Counted from the stretch's first letter, positions 6,586 to 13,939 are shown. The stretch is 14,040 bases of DNA from CAZDDA01 sp964568045 (GCA_964568045.1 CAZMOL010000044.1:1-14040), one strand, 5' to 3'. Made by a program: numbers and translations. The notes: generated from the letters alone by a model not told the origin.

Positions 6586-7292
6586 GAAAGCTTTCCATCG
6601 GAATCGTTCTTACCGCAGCACTCCTTGTTGGCTGCTTTTGCGGGATTCTCCTGTTCTTCTTCGGTTACGCCGGACCAGCAATGGACGCAGCAGGGAGGTA
6701 TGCATCGCGGGCAGTGGCGGAAACGGGCGCCGTGAACCTCGTCTCTGCCATATACCTCAACTACCGTCTCTTCGATACGCTGTTTGAGATTCTCGTTTTC
6801 TCCGTGGCCGTCTTGGGGGTGCGCTTCTATCTCGTCGGTCGGGGCAAAGAGGAAGCTGTTGAGAAAATTCCTGAATCCCAGGTCGTTCGCACCTCCGCAG
6901 ATTTGCTCTTTCCCCTCATTCTCCTTCTTGGAATCTATCTCTCTTCGTTCGGGCATCTCTCTCCTGGGGGAGGCTTCAGTGGTGGAGTGGTCGCAGGAAG
7001 TGGCCTTTTGCTGTGTGCAGTTGCCCTAGGCACACAAGCCATTGCGCGCAGGTTCCATGAAGCTGCTTTGGAGCGGCTCGAGTGGGTCATTCTCCTCGCC
7101 ATTCTTCTCTTGGCCGTGTTTCCTATCGTCTTTGGGCGGCTTCCTCTCAGCGACCTTCTGCCGCGCGGGCGAATGGGCAGCATGCTAAGTGGCGGTTCGA
7201 TCTTGATCTACAACCTATTGATCGGTTTCAAGGTATTCATCGGGACGTGGGTGATCATCTACTATTTCCTCCGCCATCGAGGGGAGATCTGA
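6582..7292 (+). CDS. mnhB: MbhE-MnhB fusion, antiporter subunit B
   Basis: A 236-residue membrane protein made of two antiporter modules. Residues 1 to about 88 are MbhE-like (equal to the very C-terminus of MrpA), with ETGAVNLVSAIYLNYRLFDT (47-66) and EILVFSVAVLGVRF. Residues about 103-236 are the MnhB/MrpB family: RTSADLLFPLILLLGIYLSS, the signature GHLSPGGGFSGGVVAGSGLLL (124-144), and a C-terminal pair of helices ending SILIYNLLIGFKVFIGTWVI. In canonical bacterial Mrp systems the first module belongs to MrpA; in Mbh complexes these are separate MbhE and MbhF genes. The start overlaps the preceding stop (ATGA), and the stop overlaps the next start by one base (TGATG). The symbol refers to the MnhB half. 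Confidence 0.9.
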   Translation: MRKLSIGIVLTAALLVGCFCGILLFFFGYAGPAMDAAGRYASRAVAETGAVNLVSAIYLNYRLFDTLFEILVFSVAVLGVRFYLVGRGKEEAVEKIPESQVVRTSADLLFPLILLLGIYLSSFGHLSPGGGFSGGVVAGSGLLLCAVALGTQAIARRFHEAALERLEWVILLAILLLAVFPIVFGRLPLSDLLPRGRMGSMLSGGSILIYNLLIGFKVFIGTWVIIYYFLRHRGEI

Positions 7293-7651
7293 TGGGAAGC
7301 ATCAATGGAGTAACGATAGCGATTGTCCTTTTCGGAATTGGTCTTCTTGGATTGATCATCCGTCGTGATCTGGTTATAAAGCTCCTTGCACTGGGGCTGT
7401 TGAATGGAAGCACGATTCTCTGTCTGGTCTCTCTCAACTCCCTGCCCGGTGGTGTGCCTCCGATTGTTCGGGGGCCGAGCACAGTCCTCTACGTTGATCC
7501 ACTCCCCCAAGCACTCGTGCTTGCCGCGATCGTGATCAACTTCGCCATCCTTGCCCTAGCGCTTGTATTCGTGATGCTGCTTGTCGAACGTTATCACACG
7601 ACTGACCCACAGCGCCTCGAGTACGAAATCGAGCGGGAGGAGACATCTTGA
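7292..7651 (+). CDS. mnhC: Na+/H+ antiporter subunit C (MnhC/MrpC, NuoK family)
   Basis: NuoK-like three-helix subunit, 119 residues. It begins at the ATG within TGATG (the longer frame from 7082 would be mnhB read out of frame). Conserved features are the first helix TIAIVLFGIGLLGLIIRRDL (residues about 8-27, family G.yl.l.r.dl.r.iiGl.ll.nginLl), KLLALGLLNGSTILCLVSL, the loop DPLPQALVLAAIVINFAILAL (DP.PQALVLTAIVI, diagnostic for MrpC), and VMLLVERYHTTD. The acidic residue conserved in many NuoK proteins in helix 2 is not obvious, as is common in MrpC. It lies between B and D as in other Mrp and Mbh operons. It ends in a 4-base overlap (TTGA) with mnhD. Confidence 0.94.
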   Translation: MGSINGVTIAIVLFGIGLLGLIIRRDLVIKLLALGLLNGSTILCLVSLNSLPGGVPPIVRGPSTVLYVDPLPQALVLAAIVINFAILALALVFVMLLVERYHTTDPQRLEYEIEREETS

Positions 7652-9189
7652 TCGTTGTGCTGCTTCCGCTCTGCCACTTCCTGCTTGCCGGGCTTAGCCT
7701 CGCTTGGGAGCGTGGAACACGCGGGGTAATGCTTCTCTCTTTGCTCTTCGATGCCACGCTGGTGGGTGTGCTGTTCGGGCAGCTTGCTGGCGGACAGGCG
7801 GTCTCAGTTGTCCTCGGTGGCTGGGGAAAGGAGGTGGGGATTGTACTTGCTGATGACCGGTACAGTCTTGTCTTCGCCCTTCTTGCTCTTCTTCTGGGCG
7901 GTGCGGTGGTTGCCTATCTGTGGCGCAAACGGCTCCGTCCATACTTCTACATGCTGTTGCACCTTCTCTTCGGTTCCGTATTTGCGCTTCTGTTTGCGCG
8001 GGACCTGTTCAACATCTATGTCATCATGGAGCTTCTTACCCTCACGAGCTTCCTTCTTGTTGGCTACGAAAAAAGGGCCGATCAGATCTGGGCAAGCCTG
8101 AAGTACCTCATCCTTGCCTCATTGGGGATGGGAATCTATCTGCTGGGGGTGGCGATTGTCTACTACCACACCGGTACGCTCAATCTCGATCTTCTATCGG
8201 CGGTGATTTCCAGCAGTGGAGACGTGCCACAATGGGTTTTCTTGGCTTCTTCTCTCCTTGTCACAGGGGTGGCGGTGAAATCGGGAATCTTCCTCTTCTC
8301 ACTCTGGCTGCCGGCCGCACACGCGACTGCCTCCCCGGCGATCTCGGCCCTGCTGTCCGGTTTAGTCATCAAGATGGGGGTTGTTGTCCTGCTAAGGCTA
8401 GCGTTGGTGTTTCCTCTCTCCCTTTCACTCGAGGTCCTCAGCGCGGTTACCGGCCTGTTAGGGGTCATCTATGCTATCTACACCTACGATCTGAAGAAAA
8501 TGCTCGCTTTTCACACCCTGTCGCAGATCGGTTACCTCGTGCTCGGGATTGGGATCGGCTCCGAGATTGAGATCGCGGGAAGTATCGAGTATGCCGTTGG
8601 TCATGGCCTGTTCAAGGGGCTCCTCTTCCTCGCTGCTGGCGCAGCGGTGCAGGCGACCGGGAGGGAGGATATCCCGGGCCTTATTGCCAGGCGGTCGCGA
8701 ATTCCCTTGGCGACACGAGTCGGGCTCCTTGTCGGGACCATGGGGATCATGGGCATGCCGCCGTTCGCTGGCTTCTGCGGGAAGACCCTGCTTAGCAACG
8801 GAACGGAATCGTTGGTGATACAGACGATCCTCGTTCTACTGTCAATTGGAACCGTAATCTCTTTCGCCAAGCTAGTCCCTCTCTTTCGCCCGGAACGCGG
8901 GTCCTCGTCCCCTTGGCCGGAGAAAACGGCCTACCTCATCCTCGGGGTTCCTATTCTTCTGTTTTATCCCTTTTCCCGACTCTTTCTTTCGGCAAGCCAG
9001 TGGCACCAGAGCTTTGGTGTATTTTCACTTGTTGAGAGTCTGCTCGTGGTTGGCGCCGGACTTCTTATCCACCGGTTCCTTCGCAAATATCCACTGCGTT
9101 TGCCGAAGAGAGTCTTTCATCTCGAAGGAGCAATCCTCATCATTCTCGTCGGTTTCTTTCTTGTTTTTGTGCTCGTCTGGCTCGGATAG
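7648..9189 (+). CDS. mnhD: Na+/H+ antiporter subunit D (MnhD/MrpD, MbhH-like, NuoM/N family)
   Basis: The large proton-pumping subunit, 513 residues with about 14 helices, member of the Proton_antipo_M family. TTG 7648 overlaps the mnhC stop and is supported by GGAGG just upstream. Channel residues of the family are intact: E128 in IYVIMELLTLTSFLLVGY (helix 5), K211 in VAVKSGIFLFSLWLPAAHATASPAISALLSG (helix 7, with H225), K242 (VIKMG, helix 8) and the HGLFKGLLFLAAGA stretch (K near 322). It ends in a short basic region (RKYPLRLPKR) before a final helix. It is the only NuoL/M/N-like subunit in this operon; canonical bacterial Mrp also has MrpA with a second one. It is the last gene of the operon: recA follows under its own promoter. 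Confidence 0.94.
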   Translation: MIVVLLPLCHFLLAGLSLAWERGTRGVMLLSLLFDATLVGVLFGQLAGGQAVSVVLGGWGKEVGIVLADDRYSLVFALLALLLGGAVVAYLWRKRLRPYFYMLLHLLFGSVFALLFARDLFNIYVIMELLTLTSFLLVGYEKRADQIWASLKYLILASLGMGIYLLGVAIVYYHTGTLNLDLLSAVISSSGDVPQWVFLASSLLVTGVAVKSGIFLFSLWLPAAHATASPAISALLSGLVIKMGVVVLLRLALVFPLSLSLEVLSAVTGLLGVIYAIYTYDLKKMLAFHTLSQIGYLVLGIGIGSEIEIAGSIEYAVGHGLFKGLLFLAAGAAVQATGREDIPGLIARRSRIPLATRVGLLVGTMGIMGMPPFAGFCGKTLLSNGTESLVIQTILVLLSIGTVISFAKLVPLFRPERGSSSPWPEKTAYLILGVPILLFYPFSRLFLSASQWHQSFGVFSLVESLLVVGAGLLIHRFLRKYPLRLPKRVFHLEGAILIILVGFFLVFVLVWLG

Positions 9190-9193
9190 AACG

Positions 9194-9222
9194 TTGAACT
9201 TGCTACGAATTGAAACTAAAAT
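9194..9222 (+). promoter_or_regulatory. recA promoter
   Basis: TTGAAC (9194-9199), 17 bases, TAAAAT (9217-9222) give a good sigma-70-type promoter starting 5 bases after the mnhD stop. Transcription would start near 9229, before the preferred ATG 9255. No LexA-type SOS box is recognisable. Confidence 0.6.
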
Positions 9223-9238
9223 GAATGAAAGTTCACAT

Positions 9239-9246
9239 GGAGGGGG
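9239..9246 (+). promoter_or_regulatory. ribosome binding site of recA
   Basis: GGAGGGGG lies 8 bases before ATG 9255. It selects this start over the in-frame ATGs at 9225 and 9237: the first has no such site and the second overlaps it. Confidence 0.7.
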
Positions 9247-9254
9247 CACGAAGC

Positions 9255-10283
9255 ATGGGTAAGGAAGAAGTGCTGGAAAGCACACTGAAGCAGATTCGGA
9301 AGGCCTACGGTGATGGGGCGATCATGTGGCTTGGGGACGAGGCGCACGTAATGCAAGTGGAGACCGTTTCCACCGGCTCACTCGCCCTCGATATCGCCCT
9401 CGGCGTCGGTGGGATTCCGCGCGGGAGGATCGTCGAGGTCTTCGGGTCGGAGTCAAGCGGAAAAACAACGCTTGCGCTGCACATGATCGCTGAGGTGCAG
9501 AAAAGGGATGGGACCGCGGCTTTCATCGACGCGGAGCATGCGCTTGACCCAACCTACACCCGCGCCTTGGGCGTCGATCTTGATCACATCCTCCTCTCAC
9601 AGCCGAATTCCGGGGAACAGGCGCTCGAGATCACCGAGCAACTAACACGGAGCGGGGCGATTGACATCATCGTGATTGATTCCGTTGCTGCGCTTGTCCC
9701 CATGGCGGAGATCGAAGGACAGATGGGGGACTCTCAAGTGGGTCTGCAGGCGCGACTGATGAGCCAGGCGATGCGCAAGCTGTCCGGCGCGATCTCGCAA
9801 TCAAAAACGATCGTTGTCTTTACAAACCAACTTCGCTCGGTAATCAGCGGAACGCGTTTCGGTCCCTCGACCACGACGTCGGGTGGTCGAGCGCTGAAGT
9901 TTTACGCCTCCGTGCGGCTGAGCCTATGGAATTCCGGGAAGATTGAGGAGGGTTCCGACCAGGTAGGAACGCGGGTTAGCGCGCGCGTAGTGAAGAACAA
10001 AGTCGCTCCGCCGTTTAAAGAAGTGAGTTTTGACTTGATCTACGGAAAAGGCATCGTCCGCTCGCGTGACCTGCTGAACACCGGCGAGGAGCTCGGAGTG
10101 ATTTCACGCAGTGGTTCGTGGTATTCGTTTGGAGATACGCGTCTCGGGCAGGGGCTGGGTAACAGCGCTCGCGCCCTGGAAGAGGATTCTCAGTTGGCGA
10201 ACGAGATCGAGCGAGCCATTCGCGAGAAAGCCGGACTGGCTACTGCTCCAACGCCGGTAGAGGAGGCTGCAAACGCCAGCTGA
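9255..10283 (+). CDS. recA: recombinase RecA
   Basis: RecA forms filaments on single-stranded DNA and drives ATP-dependent strand exchange in recombinational repair. The 342 residues match the family. ATP site: P-loop GSESSGKTT (64-72; Lys70, Thr71), catalytic glutamate in FIDAEHALDP (E94), Walker B IIVIDSVAAL (138-147). DNA loop L1 lies in PMAEIEGQMGDSQVGLQARLMSQ (149-171). The L2 region is unusual: after TNQLR it reads SVISGTRFGPSTTTSGG instead of the usual pattern around GNPETTTGG, so the conserved Glu is replaced and the loop is one residue longer. The P-loop has Ser in place of the near-invariant Pro (GPESSGKT). RecA signature ALKFYASVR (213-221) is intact. The acidic C-terminal tail is short. 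recX begins inside the 3' end and ispF follows, an operon under the promoter at 9194. No LexA box is visible. Confidence 0.97.
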   Translation: MGKEEVLESTLKQIRKAYGDGAIMWLGDEAHVMQVETVSTGSLALDIALGVGGIPRGRIVEVFGSESSGKTTLALHMIAEVQKRDGTAAFIDAEHALDPTYTRALGVDLDHILLSQPNSGEQALEITEQLTRSGAIDIIVIDSVAALVPMAEIEGQMGDSQVGLQARLMSQAMRKLSGAISQSKTIVVFTNQLRSVISGTRFGPSTTTSGGRALKFYASVRLSLWNSGKIEEGSDQVGTRVSARVVKNKVAPPFKEVSFDLIYGKGIVRSRDLLNTGEELGVISRSGSWYSFGDTRLGQGLGNSARALEEDSQLANEIERAIREKAGLATAPTPVEEAANAS

Positions 10284-10392
10284 TCCCTGGCAGAGCCTGA
10301 TCCGCCTCCTGCGTTATCGACCGCGCAGTGTCGCCGAGGCAAGAGAAAGACTGCGAAGGCTGGGGTTCAGCGACGACGCTGTCGAGAAGGTC
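10261..10392 (+). other. upstream in-frame coding extension of recX
   Basis: The recX frame is open from 10261 and its translation matches the missing RecX N-terminus: DPWQSLIRLLRYRPRS followed by VAEARERLRRLGFSDDAVEKVL. Without it the first three-helix repeat is lost. No ATG, GTG or TTG is present before TTG 10393. The perfect Shine-Dalgarno AGGAGG (10261-10266) lies 6 bases before an in-frame ACG (10273), a near-cognate start giving a normal 158-residue protein; CTG codons at 10267 and 10297 are alternatives. The stretch overlaps the last 23 bases of recA. Confidence 0.65.
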
Positions 10393-10749
10393 TTGCGAAA
10401 AGCCGAGGCGGAACGGCTGCTCGATGACAGTCTGTTTGCCCGACTGTGGGTGGAGGACCGGCTTTTATACCACCCCATCTCTCGTCGTGCAGTGCAGCGG
10501 GAACTTGCGGAAAAAGGTATCGCAGCGGAAACGATAGGGCAGGTGCTCGAAGCTCTGTATCCTATCGCAAAAGAAAAGCAGCTCGCCCTGCAATTGGCAC
10601 AAACCCGCTATGAAAAAACTTCTGGGCTAACCCAGCTGCAGCGGACGCGCCGAACAATAGCCCATCTTACTCGCCGAGGATTTCCCGTTGCGCTGGCCAA
10701 GGGAATCGTTCGCATGCTGGAGAACAAGGCAAGCAAGGAGGACGGATGA
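10393..10749 (+). CDS. recX: recombination regulator RecX
   Basis: RecX binds RecA filaments and limits their growth and activity. These coordinates start at the first conventional start codon, TTG, giving only 118 residues, whereas the family usually has about 150; coding evidence continues upstream (see the extension entry), so this is probably an underestimate. Visible family features are LLDDSLFARLWVEDRLLYHP (residues 9-28), SRRAVQRELAEKGIAAETI (30-48) for the second three-helix repeat, and a third repeat with LTQLQRTRRTIAHLTRRGFPVALAKGIVR. No catalytic residues are expected. It lies directly after recA as in many bacteria, and its stop overlaps the ispF start (ATGA), so recA, recX and ispF form one transcription unit. 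Confidence 0.9.
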   Translation: MRKAEAERLLDDSLFARLWVEDRLLYHPISRRAVQRELAEKGIAAETIGQVLEALYPIAKEKQLALQLAQTRYEKTSGLTQLQRTRRTIAHLTRRGFPVALAKGIVRMLENKASKEDG

Positions 10750-11228
10750 GCACGACACGCGTTGGCATAGGGATTGACTTTCACCGGCTACAGGAAGGTC
10801 GCAAGCTCGTCCTTGGCGGGGTGAGGATCCCCTATGACAAAGGCCTTGCCGGCCATTCAGACGCCGATGTGCTCACGCACGCCGTCTGTGATGCTCTTCT
10901 CGGCGCGGCGGCACTCGGAGACATCGGGACTCACTTTCCGGATGACGATGACGCCTATCGTGGGATCTCCAGTCTCACACTGGTCGAGCGCGTTGTAGAC
11001 CTCCTCGGCAAGGCAGGCTATCGCCCGACAAACATCGATGCCGTGGTCATTGCACAGGCACCGAAGCTTGGTCCTCACTTCCCGGCGATGCTAAAGAACT
11101 TGGCACCGATTCTCGGCCTGCCTTCGGAGGCGATCAGCCTTAAAGCAACGACATCGGAAGGGATGGGCGCCCTCGGACGCAGCGAGGGAATCGGCGCGAT
11201 GTGCGTCTGTCTCATCGAAACAGCTTGA
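10746..11228 (+). CDS. ispF: 2-C-methyl-D-erythritol 2,4-cyclodiphosphate synthase
   Basis: IspF makes the cyclic diphosphate intermediate of the MEP isoprenoid pathway from CDP-methylerythritol 2-phosphate, releasing CMP, as a zinc-dependent cytosolic homotrimer. The 160 residues match the usual 155-165. Metal ligands are D11 and H13 (GIDFHRL, the DxH motif) and H45 (VLTHAVCDALLGA). The loop AGHSDADVLTHA (35-46), GDIGTHFPDDDD (58-69) and the C-terminal signature ATTSEGMGALGRSEGIGA (family TTtEglGf.GR.eGi.a) are all clear. The start ATG overlaps the recX stop. Its 3' end overlaps the convergent rseP gene by 17 bases. The enzyme is often next to ispD, but not in this window. Its placement in a recA operon is unusual and may only reflect dense packing. 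Confidence 0.97.
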   Translation: MSTTRVGIGIDFHRLQEGRKLVLGGVRIPYDKGLAGHSDADVLTHAVCDALLGAAALGDIGTHFPDDDDAYRGISSLTLVERVVDLLGKAGYRPTNIDAVVIAQAPKLGPHFPAMLKNLAPILGLPSEAISLKATTSEGMGALGRSEGIGAMCVCLIETA

Positions 11229-12519
11229 GGATGTCCTGATAGGTAACGAAAATCATCACACCGATGAGAATAAGAAAGCCGATGGCGTGTATCATTCCCT
11301 CCCTCTGTGGAGGAATCGGTTTTCTTCGTACAAGCTCGTACAGGGCAAAGGTAGCCCGGCTTCCGTCGAGTGCCGGAAAAGGAATGAGGTTGATGAAGCC
11401 CAGACTCAGGCTGAGATATGAGAACAGCTGCAGGAAGACGTTTAACCCCTGTCTTGCCCAGTCTCCCAGCATGCGAGCGATCCCTATGGGCCCGGCGATC
11501 GTTTCACTCGGAGCGATTTGGCCGGCGATCATGCCACGGATCCACTGGGCGATCAACCGCACATAGTCGGCGAACTGCCCCGCGCCGAGGGCGATCCCAC
11601 GGGCAAACCCGGCCCGATGGTAGTGGAGACCTGTATTATCAAACGTCATCCCTGCTAGAGTTTGGTCAAGATCGAGGCCGGCCGTGGGAAGAGGCAACTG
11701 CATTCGCTCGTCGTCTCGCAGGATATCGAGTGTGATGGTGTCGGTGGGCAGCAGGTCGTTGATGCGAACCACGAGACCGATTCCAGCATGCACTGGGGTT
11801 CCCGCAACTGCTTCGATGACATCTCCTGTCCGGAGGCCACCGGTTGAGAAGGTCGAACCGGGCTCGACGGCCGCAAGCGTGGTCGTGAAGGTTACTCCAC
11901 TTGGATAGATGCCGATCAGATACCGATTCTCCGTCGGCTCGAATTGCGGATTGAGATCGATTTGCTGCTGCCGAGCATCCCGCTCGACCAGAAGAGTGAT
12001 GGAGCCGCCCTGTGATCGTTGAACCACGCGATCCAGATCCTCGGCAGAATAGACGCTCTCTCCATTGGCTGCCAACAAACGGTCGCCGGGGAGAAGCACG
12101 CCCTCTGCAGGCATTCCCGCCATCGTGTCGCCGACCTGCACGAACGGAACCCCGAACGCCCACATGGCGATAGTCAAGACTAGGAACGTCGTGAGTAGAT
12201 TCGCCGCCGGCCCGGCCAAGCTGATCAGGATGCGAACAGCGGGAGGCTTGTTATACAGAATCCGATCGAACGGAATGTCCGTAGAGGTCTCCTCCCGGTC
12301 CTCGCCGGCGAGACGCACGTAGCCACCAACTGGGATCACCCGCAGCGAGTAGCGTGTTTCCCGTCCTTGACGACTGATCAACCTCGGCCCGAAGCCGATC
12401 GCAAATTCTTTGACCGTCACGCCCGCCAGCTTCGCGGCGAAGAAATGGCCGCCTTCGTGTGCCAAGACCAGCACGAGGAACGTGCCGAGGAAGATCAGAA
12501 GCGTGGTCAGCGCGGTCAC
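11212..12519 (-). CDS. rseP: RIP metalloprotease, site-2 protease family (RseP/RasP type)
   Basis: An inner-membrane zinc protease that cuts substrates within the membrane, such as anti-sigma factors or signal-peptide remnants. GTG 12519 is preferred: it overlaps the tilS stop (GTGA), has GGAG 8 bases upstream, and starts the first helix at once; the longer frame from 12606 is tilS out of frame. The protein has 435 residues. The zinc motif is HEGGH (H21, E22, H25) in helix 1, with GG in place of the more usual xxGH pattern such as HELGH. It is followed by EFAIGFGPRL and YSLRVIPVGGYVRL, both family features. Two PDZ domains lie near 105-180 and 190-265. The second active-site motif NLIPFPALDG (377-386, Asp385 as third zinc ligand) is complete. 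The C-terminal helix ends QDILKLFR. Confidence 0.94.
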   Translation of the reverse strand: MTALTTLLIFLGTFLVLVLAHEGGHFFAAKLAGVTVKEFAIGFGPRLISRQGRETRYSLRVIPVGGYVRLAGEDREETSTDIPFDRILYNKPPAVRILISLAGPAANLLTTFLVLTIAMWAFGVPFVQVGDTMAGMPAEGVLLPGDRLLAANGESVYSAEDLDRVVQRSQGGSITLLVERDARQQQIDLNPQFEPTENRYLIGIYPSGVTFTTTLAAVEPGSTFSTGGLRTGDVIEAVAGTPVHAGIGLVVRINDLLPTDTITLDILRDDERMQLPLPTAGLDLDQTLAGMTFDNTGLHYHRAGFARGIALGAGQFADYVRLIAQWIRGMIAGQIAPSETIAGPIGIARMLGDWARQGLNVFLQLFSYLSLSLGFINLIPFPALDGSRATFALYELVRRKPIPPQREGMIHAIGFLILIGVMIFVTYQDILKLFR

Positions 12520-13901
12520 TCGAGCGTCTCCGAATGCATGACAAGGACTCTTTCCGTCTGTTCCGTAATGCGAACAGCGTCCGAGAGTCTGACGCCGACG
12601 ACCCACACAATCCGGCTCTGATCACACAGGAGCGGTAGCGTGGAACGGGCGTAGAACGGGACGCGATCGTCTATCAGGAGATCCTTCAGCCGCTTTTCCT
12701 GCCCCATTCCCAAGGGGCGGAATCGGTCGCCTTCTCGGCGGCTTCGTACATGAAGGGGGAAATGAACCTGATCGGCGTCAGCAAGCTCCACTGCCCCTCC
12801 TTCCCTGGGCAGGTCCCGGGGGCCGTTGTTTGGGTGGATCGACAGTTCGAGTGCAATCCCAAGGTGGGGAAGCTCTGTTCGCCCCAGCTCAATCGGGACA
12901 TCGTACGGAGCGATTGTTGTCTTGCCGTGCGTTGCTAGAAGGAGTTCATTCCCTTGAGTCCGGGCGGTGAGCTCAGGTAGGTGGATCTCTCCGTGGGCAC
13001 TGGGTGAGGCAACAAGATGGCGGAGGGCATCAATATGGATCTTCTCAATCCCCTGCAGATTCCCACGAGCACTGGCGATTCCCCGACGCAAAAGGAGGCC
13101 TTGAAGCTCTCTTGGCAAGCGGGCAAGCTGATCCCGTCGCAACGCCACACTCCCTGTCTCCTCGCGGGAAATGACGTCCTTCCAAGGCCGTTCAAGGAGG
13201 ATATCCAAGGCATCGCTTTCTTCTAGAAGGAGGTCGGCGGCTCGTTGCAGCGCGTTCAGGAGGCGCGGATTCAGCTGCTGCAGGAGTGGCATGATCTGAT
13301 GACGAATGCGATTGCGGCTGTAGATTGTATCCTGATTGGTCCGATCCTCGCGCCACGCCAGCCCTTCAGCGCGGGCAAAGGTGAGGACCTCCTCGCGGGT
13401 GGTCTCGATCAACGGCCGGATGTAGGGAGGGCTCACCGGTCGGATTCCAGCAAGGCCAGTGGGTCCGGCCCCCCGGATTAGGTTGAACAACAGCGTCTCC
13501 ACCCGGTCGTTGAGAGTGTGGCCAACGACGATCCGGGTGGCGGAGACTTCTCTTGCTTTTTCCTCGAGGAATCGGCGTCGCACCAACCGACCCGCCTCTT
13601 CCAGACCGACCCGCTTTCCCTCGCTCACTGTGCGCACGTCAATCCGTTCGCGGATGACCGGGAGGCCTCTTTCTTCTGCCAACGAAACGACGAATTGGGC
13701 GTCCTGCCTAGAATCCTCTCCGCGCAGCCCGTGATCGAGGTGTGCGATGACAAGTTTCAGGGAGAATTCCCCGACCAGCCGACACAGGAGATCGAGGAGC
13801 ACTACCGAATCCACACCACCGGATACGGCAACGAGGATTGTGTCGCCGTGGCTCAGCATCCCGTAGTGAGCAATCGTGGTTTTCAACTTCTCAAGCAGCA
13901 T
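12516..13901 (-). CDS. tilS: tRNA(Ile)-lysidine synthase
   Basis: TilS attaches lysine to C34 of the CAU-anticodon tRNA-Ile in the cytosol, which switches it from reading AUG to AUA; it is essential in most bacteria. The 461 residues match long family members. The ATP-binding PP-loop SGGVDS is at 27-32, with the following HLDHGLRGEDSRQDAQFV and the GHTLNDRVETLLFNLIRGAG stretch (family GH..dD..ET.l..l.rG.g; Asn in place of the first Asp). RPLIETTREEVLTFA and the DRTNQDTIYSRNRIRHQIMPLL segment are diagnostic. The C-terminal domain (about 385-460) has RREGDRFRPLGMGQEKRLKDLLID, the TilS_C signature. ATG 13901 has no Shine-Dalgarno; a promoter only 6 bases upstream suggests a leaderless mRNA. The stop overlaps the rseP start (GTGA), so rseP is probably coupled to it. 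Confidence 0.97.
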   Translation of the reverse strand: MLLEKLKTTIAHYGMLSHGDTILVAVSGGVDSVVLLDLLCRLVGEFSLKLVIAHLDHGLRGEDSRQDAQFVVSLAEERGLPVIRERIDVRTVSEGKRVGLEEAGRLVRRRFLEEKAREVSATRIVVGHTLNDRVETLLFNLIRGAGPTGLAGIRPVSPPYIRPLIETTREEVLTFARAEGLAWREDRTNQDTIYSRNRIRHQIMPLLQQLNPRLLNALQRAADLLLEESDALDILLERPWKDVISREETGSVALRRDQLARLPRELQGLLLRRGIASARGNLQGIEKIHIDALRHLVASPSAHGEIHLPELTARTQGNELLLATHGKTTIAPYDVPIELGRTELPHLGIALELSIHPNNGPRDLPREGGAVELADADQVHFPLHVRSRREGDRFRPLGMGQEKRLKDLLIDDRVPFYARSTLPLLCDQSRIVWVVGVRLSDAVRITEQTERVLVMHSETLE

Positions 13902-13907
13902 AAACAG

Positions 13908-13936
13908 ATTGTGGCGCTAGGCTCTGGGGAAATCAA
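13908..13936 (-). promoter_or_regulatory. candidate tilS promoter
   Basis: Minus-strand TTGATT (13936-13931), 17 bases, CACAAT (13913-13908). The -10 ends 6 bases before ATG 13901, so transcription would start at or next to the ATG. Both boxes match consensus at four of six bases. It is moderate alone but consistent with the lack of a ribosome site. Confidence 0.45.
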
Positions 13937-13939
13937 CGC

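Noticed and set aside
7082..7291. Longer start for mnhC at 7082
   Set aside because: The extra 70 residues are mnhB read in another frame and are unlike the family; ATG 7292 fits the TGATG overlap and the family length.
9190..9254. Possible SOS (LexA) box before recA, e.g. TGAAAGTTCA at 9226-9235
   Set aside because: The half-sites and spacing match neither the GAAC-N4-GTTC nor the CTGT-N8-ACAG type; it is only a 4-bp-arm palindrome.
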